Positions 5,303-9,954 of a stretch of DNA of 9,954 nt are shown here, in pieces. Each line of letters starts with the position of its first letter. The stretch's first letter is position 1. The stretch is from a bacterium. GTDB taxonomy: Bacteria; Bdellovibrionota_C; UBA2361; OMII01. The stretch covers positions 1 through 9,954 of the forward strand of contig JAFMIS010000064.1 in the NCBI GenBank assembly GCA_017853915.1. The letters run 5' to 3'. Position numbers and translations under genes: made by a program. The notes beneath the pieces are model-generated. The model did no database searches, was not told the origin of the DNA, and was given only the letters and a program-made list of their open reading frames with translations.

Positions 5303-6514
5303 TTATTCAACCACCATTATGAGCCCTTTTAGATACTCCCCCTCTGGGTGGAATATACTGGTCGGGTGGCACGGAGCTTGGTGCAGGACCTCAAGAACTC
5401 GGACGAAACGCCCCGCGTTAACCGCCGCGCGCATCACAGCATCGCGAAAAACCTCGCGAGAGATAAGTTGCGAACACGAGAACGACGCAAGGATGCCGCC
5501 CGGCTTAATCTTCTTGAGCGCCAGGGTATTAATCGTTTCATACCCACGCAATCCACGCTGGATAGCGCGTTGATGCTTCGCAAACGCCGGGGGATCAAGA
5601 ACGATAAGATCGAATGTATCTGGAATCTGCGTCAGATAGCTAAAGCAGTCGGCGACCTCTGAGTGATGGTCAACACCGGCGAAGTTTGCCACCACATTTT
5701 GCCTGCACAGATCGATCGCTGCCTTGGAGGCATCGACTGAGACTACTGACTCAGCTCCACCCGCAAATGCGTACACTGAGAAAGCGCCAGTGTAACAAAA
5801 CGCGTTTAACACGTGCTTGCCTGAGGCATACGCTCGAATCTTCTGACGATTAACCCTCTGATCCAGAAAAAACCCAGTTTTTTGACCACTGGTCACATCT
5901 GCCAGGAAGCGCAGCCCGTTCTCTGAGAATGAGACAACACGAGAGGGCTCAGGAACAACGGCTTCATTGCCTTGATCGGTTCCGCCATTCTCCTCACTGG
6001 ATGCTTCTAGTTGCGCCTCAACCCGTCGAAAGATCGTTTCCGATAGACCGATCTGCGCCGAGCCAACGAGATACGCGGAGATCGTCTCACGCAATCTCCA
6101 CATCCCGGCTGAATGACACTGCACAACAGCCAATTCACCGTAGACGTCGATCACCAAACCGGGCAGCCCATCGCCCTCTGCGTGAACCAATCGAAAACCG
6201 GAGGTGTCTTTACTGCCGATCAAACCGAGGGCTCGTCGCAAGGCTACCGCCGCAGCCAACCTTTCATTGATCAACGACTCCTCGTCTCGAACCGCACCGA
6301 AGGAGAGCATTCTCACCGCGATACCCCGAGTGCCCCAGTGCCCGGCTCCTAGGATGGCTCCATCCTTTCCTCGCACTTCAACGAAGCATCCCCGCTGCAA
6401 CGTTCCTTGGCGCTCCCCAATAGCGCCTGAGAAGATCCACGGATGGCGGCGCCGCACCGAGACATCGCGACCTTGTTTGAGGGTAACTATGGGATGGGAT
6501 GGCTTGGAGTTCAT
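5303..6514 (-). CDS. rlmI: RlmI-type 23S rRNA (cytosine-C5) methyltransferase
   Basis: This SAM-dependent RNA methyltransferase would be equivalent to E. coli RlmI, which makes m5C1962 in 23S rRNA. From the ATG at 6514 it has 403 residues (E. coli RlmI has 396). An N-terminal PUA domain (about 8-75, IVTLKQGRDVSVRRRHPWIFSGAI) is followed by an EEHG-type linker domain. The catalytic domain has GQKTGFFLDQR (210-220), the SAM loop HVLNAFCYTGAF (234-245), the acidic D261 in VVSVDAS, motif IV LDPPAF (306-311) and the catalytic cysteine C347 in SFSCSQL. The C-terminal PEGEYLKGL is typical of the family. The frame is open to a GTG at 6601, but the extra 29 residues precede the conserved PUA start and lack a ribosome site. 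A polar, glutamate-rich stretch at about 168-190 looks like a flexible insertion. BON lies 122 bp upstream on the same strand. A related YccW-family enzyme with another target is possible. Confidence 0.88.
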   Translation of the reverse strand: MNSKPSHPIVTLKQGRDVSVRRRHPWIFSGAIGERQGTLQRGCFVEVRGKDGAILGAGHWGTRGIAVRMLSFGAVRDEESLINERLAAAVALRRALGLIGSKDTSGFRLVHAEGDGLPGLVIDVYGELAVVQCHSAGMWRLRETISAYLVGSAQIGLSETIFRRVEAQLEASSEENGGTDQGNEAVVPEPSRVVSFSENGLRFLADVTSGQKTGFFLDQRVNRQKIRAYASGKHVLNAFCYTGAFSVYAFAGGAESVVSVDASKAAIDLCRQNVVANFAGVDHHSEVADCFSYLTQIPDTFDLIVLDPPAFAKHQRAIQRGLRGYETINTLALKKIKPGGILASFSCSQLISREVFRDAVMRAAVNAGRFVRVLEVLHQAPCHPTSIFHPEGEYLKGLIMVVE

Positions 6515-6636
6515 AAGGGCAGAGGCGCTCACAACGCTCCTGATGCTATCCTTACAAAGCCAACCGAGTAAATGGGGAATTGAGTGCCCCCTCAGAGACA
6601 CACCGTTCGAGTCAATGCTCTACCACGCCGCCGCAA

Positions 6637-7269
6637 TTAGCGATTTGCGGTCCTTACATGGCGAGCCGAGTATGGCCGTCCAGCAATAGAGATATCACTC
6701 TCGATATTTTCGACCCCCTCATGCATCAGGATTGACGCAAGGATCGCGTCAACCTCGCGATGGGAGCTCACGTTCCCAGTTAGGTATACAACCCCCTGCT
6801 TTACCTCAACCTGCACACGCTTGCTCAATGATGGGAAATCTTTGTGAAGAGTGGCCCGAACCTGTGAGGCGATCTGATCATCTCCCAAGCCGGGACGAAG
6901 CCGCAATTCATCTTTGACCGGCTTTGTAACCGCGGCGCGAGCTGCGGAGAGAACGGCTTGCCGCCCTCCCTCTGAAGCAACCTCACCTCGAAGCACGAGC
7001 GAATCAGGAAAGCTTACTATTGAAACCTCATACCAGTGCCCCCGAACTTTCTCACGAAGGGACTCCTGCACCTTTCGCACATCAGGATCCTGACTCTGAA
7101 CCCTCTCTGCCCTCTCACGGCGCGTCTCAGTCATGGCACCCGGATTGGCCAGCGCTATCGGTGCCATAATACCAAGCTGGAGCGCGCCGACCAGAAGCCA
7201 CGCACTCGAATTCACTTGCAGCAGCCCAGACCAGCGCGATGATTTTGTTTCGAGTATTTTATATTTCAT
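6637..7269 (-). CDS. Exported protein with two BON domains
   Basis: This is a probable periplasmic or envelope-associated protein. BON domains bind phospholipid or other hydrophobic ligands, as in OsmY and Kbp. From the ATG at 7269 it has 210 residues. A basic N-terminus precedes a hydrophobic segment (about 23-41) and a signal-peptidase-I-like site, ALA followed by NPG (cleavage after A41). BON-like repeat 1 is about 64-125 and includes VSIVSFPDSLVLRGEVASEGGRQAV. Repeat 2 is about 130-195, with the clearer VEVKQGVVYLTGNVSSHREVDAIL. The Shine-Dalgarno AAGGTG (7281-7276) lies six bases before this ATG, which rules out the GTG at 7278 within it. It is unlike OsmY in detail, so no symbol is given. 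It may be the first gene of a unit with rlmI. The hydrophobic segment could instead stay as an anchor. Confidence 0.8.
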   Translation of the reverse strand: MKYKILETKSSRWSGLLQVNSSAWLLVGALQLGIMAPIALANPGAMTETRRERAERVQSQDPDVRKVQESLREKVRGHWYEVSIVSFPDSLVLRGEVASEGGRQAVLSAARAAVTKPVKDELRLRPGLGDDQIASQVRATLHKDFPSLSKRVQVEVKQGVVYLTGNVSSHREVDAILASILMHEGVENIESDISIAGRPYSARHVRTANR

Positions 7270-8327
7270 AACCTGCACCTTGAAATTTACGGTTCGCCGA
7301 ATTGTGCATCGTTAGTTGCCAGGGTGGTTATGAGAACACGCATCCCGCGAGCCGCTCCGCTAGCACCAGCCATAGCTGCTTAAATTACATCTTACGAAAG
7401 TCCGGTAATGGGCTGGAAACATTGGAATAATTAATAATCTTGTAAAGACTGGGGTTGAGTATCTTGAAGGGCATGGGCGGCCGAAGGATTAAGAACGTAC
7501 GAGCTTATGTATCGTACATGGGTATCACCGCACGAGCGCCATGTAGGTTACTGCCCGGAGAGATCAAAGCTTGAGGATCCCAAAGACTATGCGATTAATC
7601 GACTCAATATTCGCTACGGCACCTTCTGGTCCTTGAGTGGTTGCAACGCGGGACGCAAGGAACTTCGCGACCAGCCATCGAGCGCGTAACAGAGCAACAA
7701 CAATGTGCGCTAGCGAACACTCTCTCCCTCCTTAGAACCGGGGGATATAGAAACAAGTGCCAGAGAAGTTCTAGGTACACTCCTACCAAGCTTCCGACTT
7801 CGCTGAAGCTGTATTGGCCGGATCTTCGGAGATATCGGTGGACAAGCAAGTGATTTGCCAGCCGGGGTCGCGCGGGGGCGGCTGGAATGCCTATAGGTGA
7901 TAAATCGCTACAGGAGCTGCGGTAGCAGCGAACCTACAGATGAGCGGCGCTTCGTGCGCGCGTAAGCGTTCCTTTCGTAACTGGCTCGTACGATACCCCT
8001 CTCCTTTCAAAGCAAATACCGATCACAATCACTTCGATTACTTTTGGACAGAGCGGGATTATGGTGGGGGTCTACCTGACAACTAATCTTCCACAACACG
8101 CTCTCGTAGTCTTCTTGCGTTCCAGGTCAATTCCACGGTACATTTCCGGCGATCCCTGCTTCGATTGAGGCCCAGTCCCATGCTGATCCCTCGATTCTTT
8201 GGCAGCTCATTATCGAAAAATGTCCGCGTGTGTACCGCTAGGCGGCTAGGCCTACCCACCCACCGCGGTGCGCACGCGAATTATCCCACCTAGACGCGCC
8301 CGCGTCGAAGAAGTTTCGGTGGATGTT
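7270..8327. other. About 1.05 kb without a convincing gene
   Basis: I see no CDS with family features or a proper ribosome site. Short plus-strand frames exist: 7507-7689 (60 codons), 7641-7853 (70 codons), 7940-8086 (48 codons) and 8061-8168 (35 codons, open back to 7944). They overlap in different frames, as decayed genes or chance would give. Structure present: GTACGA (7497-7502) / TCGTAC (7512-7517) and the related palindrome TCGTACGA (7986-7993); stem CCAGCCG (7858-7864) / CGGCTGG (7879-7885); tandem GCTAGGC (8237-8243, 8245-8251); and palindrome CACCGCGGTG (8261-8270). No tRNA or rRNA was recognised. It must hold the promoter of the membrane-protein gene and probably that of the BON gene. 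Confidence 0.5.
8261..8270. promoter_or_regulatory. Palindrome CACCGCGGTG upstream of the membrane-protein gene
   Basis: This perfect 10-bp palindrome lies 57 bp before the ATG at 8328 and just after a tandem GCTAGGC pair with 8-bp spacing (8237-8251). Position and symmetry suit a dimeric regulator site, but GC-rich short palindromes also arise by chance. No -10/-35 pair nearby is clear. Confidence 0.25.
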
Positions 8328-9954
8328 ATGACAGCAACGAGCGATAACAATTCCGGGGTCAAAATGGCTTCATCCTCTTACTTAAAACTCTCTGTAACCT
8401 GGATAGCTCTGAGCATAGCCGCTCTTTTATTCGCTGCTGGCGTGGTAGGAAAAATTAATTTTTCATCCCTCGGCGCATGGAATGCCTACCAAACCAAGTT
8501 CGAATCTGTGCCAGGATTACTCACTGGCCAAGCCAGAGGCATTCGCAGTGACGAGTGGCTTCTCGGCGTGCCCTGGATATTATCTCAGTCAAACACCACC
8601 CCGCCGTTCGCGACGGAAAATCCGTCAGTAGGCCCCTCGACATCAGCTCTTTTTGTGGGGCTACCAACCAGACATTGGTCCTTATTGTTCAGGCCAGCCC
8701 ATTGGGGATTTTTCCTTTTTGACGTCGAGCGTGGCTTTTCTTGGTTGTGGATGACTCGTACGGTCGTGTGTTTTTTAGCCCTATTTCTCCTTCTGTATGA
8801 ACTGACGAGTTATTCGATTCTCTTGGCGACCCTTGGCGCTGTATGGATTTTCTTCTCCGCGTTTGTTCAGTGGTGGTTTTCAAGCGTAGCTGAGCTCATC
8901 CTATACTTCGCCGGGGCGTGCCTTGCTGTTAGATATGTTCTTGTGATGCCAACAGCGATTCAGGTCGCCGCGGGTAGCCTCATGCTTTTTATATGTGGGG
9001 GGGCATTCGCGTTAACGGTCTATCCACCTTTTCAAATTCCTCTCGCGTATTTGGGCCTCGCGTTACTTCCGTTGCTGGCAGACCGAGGAGAGCCATCGAA
9101 GGGGCCCAACCGCCGATATAGGGGCGTATGTTTGATGGCAGCCCTGATTGGCGCCGGGACGGCGATGTATTTTTTTGCGGTCGCAAATCAAGACGTGATC
9201 CGAATGATGCGGGATACTGTGTACCCAGGACAACGAATGTCTGTAGGTGGCGGACTTTCTGTATCACGTTATTTTTCGGGGATCTTTTCCGCCGGTTTTT
9301 CGGAAGCGGTGTTTCCAGTTGAATGGGGAAATATATGCGAAGCGAGCTCTTTCCTCGTCCTCTGGCCTGTCTCGGCGCTGATGCTGGCTTTTTCATCAAG
9401 TAAGCGTCTTTTCTTCACCCTACTACCGTTGCTTGTGTACTTGCTATGCACGGCGGCATGGGCTCTGTGGGGGACCAACTCGATGATTGCTTTTGGCACT
9501 TTGTGGAGCATGGTGCCAGTGACGCGAGGGGTAATTGGGTGGGGGATTGGAGGAGCCATTTTTGTTGTTGTTGTGATGTCACGTTTACCAAAACCAAGCA
9601 GGACAAAAGGAGCGTGGGCAACTGTTTTTGCTTTGATTGCCGTGGCGACGCTTCTTCACGAATCTCGCCACTCCGCCCTATCGATGGTTTCGCAATTTAA
9701 TCTACTCAGCGCCGCTTTGACGGGGGCGGCATGCTGTCTAGCGATCATTTGGAGATGGCCGCGCGCTCTCGCCGCTTGTGTCGGCATCGTCACCGTATAT
9801 CCCCACGCGGGAGTGAACCCGACAATGTCGGGAATGCAGATCGTTCAATCAGCAAAGCTTGTTCGAGCGGTAAAACGCTTCGACGCGGGGAAAAAAGGTT
9901 GTTGGGTAGTATTCGGCTCCACTATCGAGACACAGCTTGTGAAGGCGACCGGAA
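8328..9954 (+). CDS. Large multi-pass membrane protein with an RSDEW motif (partial, 3' end outside window)
   Basis: The frame is open from the ATG to the window edge, 542 codons with no stop, so the true gene is longer. Hydrophobic helices occur at about 20-42, 144-158, 163-184, 188-206, 212-230, 238-251, 266-286, 344-356, 361-381, 402-418, 429-443, 461-475 and 479-490. Motifs include ARGIRSDEWLLGVPW (R73-W77), WWFSSVAEL (182-190), YPPFQIPL (232-239), YPGQR (299-303) followed by a glycine run, and GNICEASSF (334-342). I associate this set with an uncharacterised family of roughly 800-900-residue bacterial membrane proteins, to my recollection catalogued around DUF7657/DUF7654 and often found near polysaccharide or glycosyltransferase genes. 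A GT-C-like glycosyltransferase role is a guess; the Asp-Glu pair in a non-membrane loop after the first helix would suit one. A ribosome site GGTGG lies about four bases ahead of the ATG; a second ATG at 8364 (codon 13) is an alternative start. Confidence 0.82.
   Translation, partial: MTATSDNNSGVKMASSSYLKLSVTWIALSIAALLFAAGVVGKINFSSLGAWNAYQTKFESVPGLLTGQARGIRSDEWLLGVPWILSQSNTTPPFATENPSVGPSTSALFVGLPTRHWSLLFRPAHWGFFLFDVERGFSWLWMTRTVVCFLALFLLLYELTSYSILLATLGAVWIFFSAFVQWWFSSVAELILYFAGACLAVRYVLVMPTAIQVAAGSLMLFICGGAFALTVYPPFQIPLAYLGLALLPLLADRGEPSKGPNRRYRGVCLMAALIGAGTAMYFFAVANQDVIRMMRDTVYPGQRMSVGGGLSVSRYFSGIFSAGFSEAVFPVEWGNICEASSFLVLWPVSALMLAFSSSKRLFFTLLPLLVYLLCTAAWALWGTNSMIAFGTLWSMVPVTRGVIGWGIGGAIFVVVVMSRLPKPSRTKGAWATVFALIAVATLLHESRHSALSMVSQFNLLSAALTGAACCLAIIWRWPRALAACVGIVTVYPHAGVNPTMSGMQIVQSAKLVRAVKRFDAGKKGCWVVFGSTIETQLVKATG

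Noticed and set aside
7507..7853. Two overlapping 60- and 70-codon plus-strand frames as genes
   Set aside because: Overlap in different phases, weak or absent ribosome sites and unrecognised products; kept only as possible debris in the gap description.
8498..8512. T-arm-like GTTCGAATC suggesting a tRNA
   Set aside because: It lies inside the membrane-protein coding frame, and no acceptor, D or anticodon stems can be formed around it.
8689..9621. Minus-strand frames of 64-136 codons opposite the membrane protein
   Set aside because: Shadows of the long plus-strand coding frame; basic, low-complexity translations without ribosome sites.

Overview
The window looks like the chromosome of a Gram-negative, probably proteobacterial or deltaproteobacteria-like bacterium. 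It holds a PhoB/PhoR phosphate two-component pair, a lipoprotein with a lipobox, a secreted BON-domain protein and a large polytopic membrane protein of the kind found in envelope-polysaccharide loci. The genus cannot be fixed from this sequence. Coding density is moderate, and three stretches carry no conventional gene: 1-414, 3965-4408 and 7270-8327.

Layout: 1-391 is a tandem array of three copies of a ~94 bp GC-rich palindromic element, with identical 45 bp spacers between copies and a period of 138-139 bp. It lies about 25 bp beyond the 3' end of phoR and probably continues left of the window. phoB (1875-2558) and phoR (415-1791) are both on the minus strand, in that order of transcription, 83 bp apart. 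Divergent from phoB on the plus strand are ridA (2825-3223) and a HAD-superfamily phosphatase (3293-3964). The phosphatase has its own extended -10 element, placed so that its mRNA could be leaderless.

The gap 3965-4408 is the most curious part. Read on the minus strand it has a perfect TATAAT, several compact hairpins (two of which pair fully only on that strand, through G-U pairs), and a Shine-Dalgarno complementary to essentially the whole 16S rRNA tail, six bases before the ATG of an 18-codon ORF. The same bases on the plus strand copy the last 16 bases of a typical 16S gene. This could be a leader-peptide or small-protein locus, a structured small RNA, or the scar of something that recognises the 16S 3' end.

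Next come three minus-strand genes: a DUF4397-like lipoprotein (4409-5089, with its own intrinsic terminator), an RlmI-type 23S rRNA cytosine methyltransferase (5303-6514) and an exported double-BON-domain protein (6637-7269). BON and rlmI are close enough to be co-transcribed. About 1.05 kb without a convincing gene follows. A multi-pass membrane protein starts at 8328 on the plus strand and runs off the right edge; 542 codons are visible. It carries an RSDEW motif and other signatures of an uncharacterised family of very large membrane proteins.

Functionally, the window combines phosphate-starvation signalling, metabolite damage control (RidA, HAD phosphatase), rRNA modification and envelope proteins. 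No single pathway links them all. Family assignments rest on motif recognition by eye; no searches were run.
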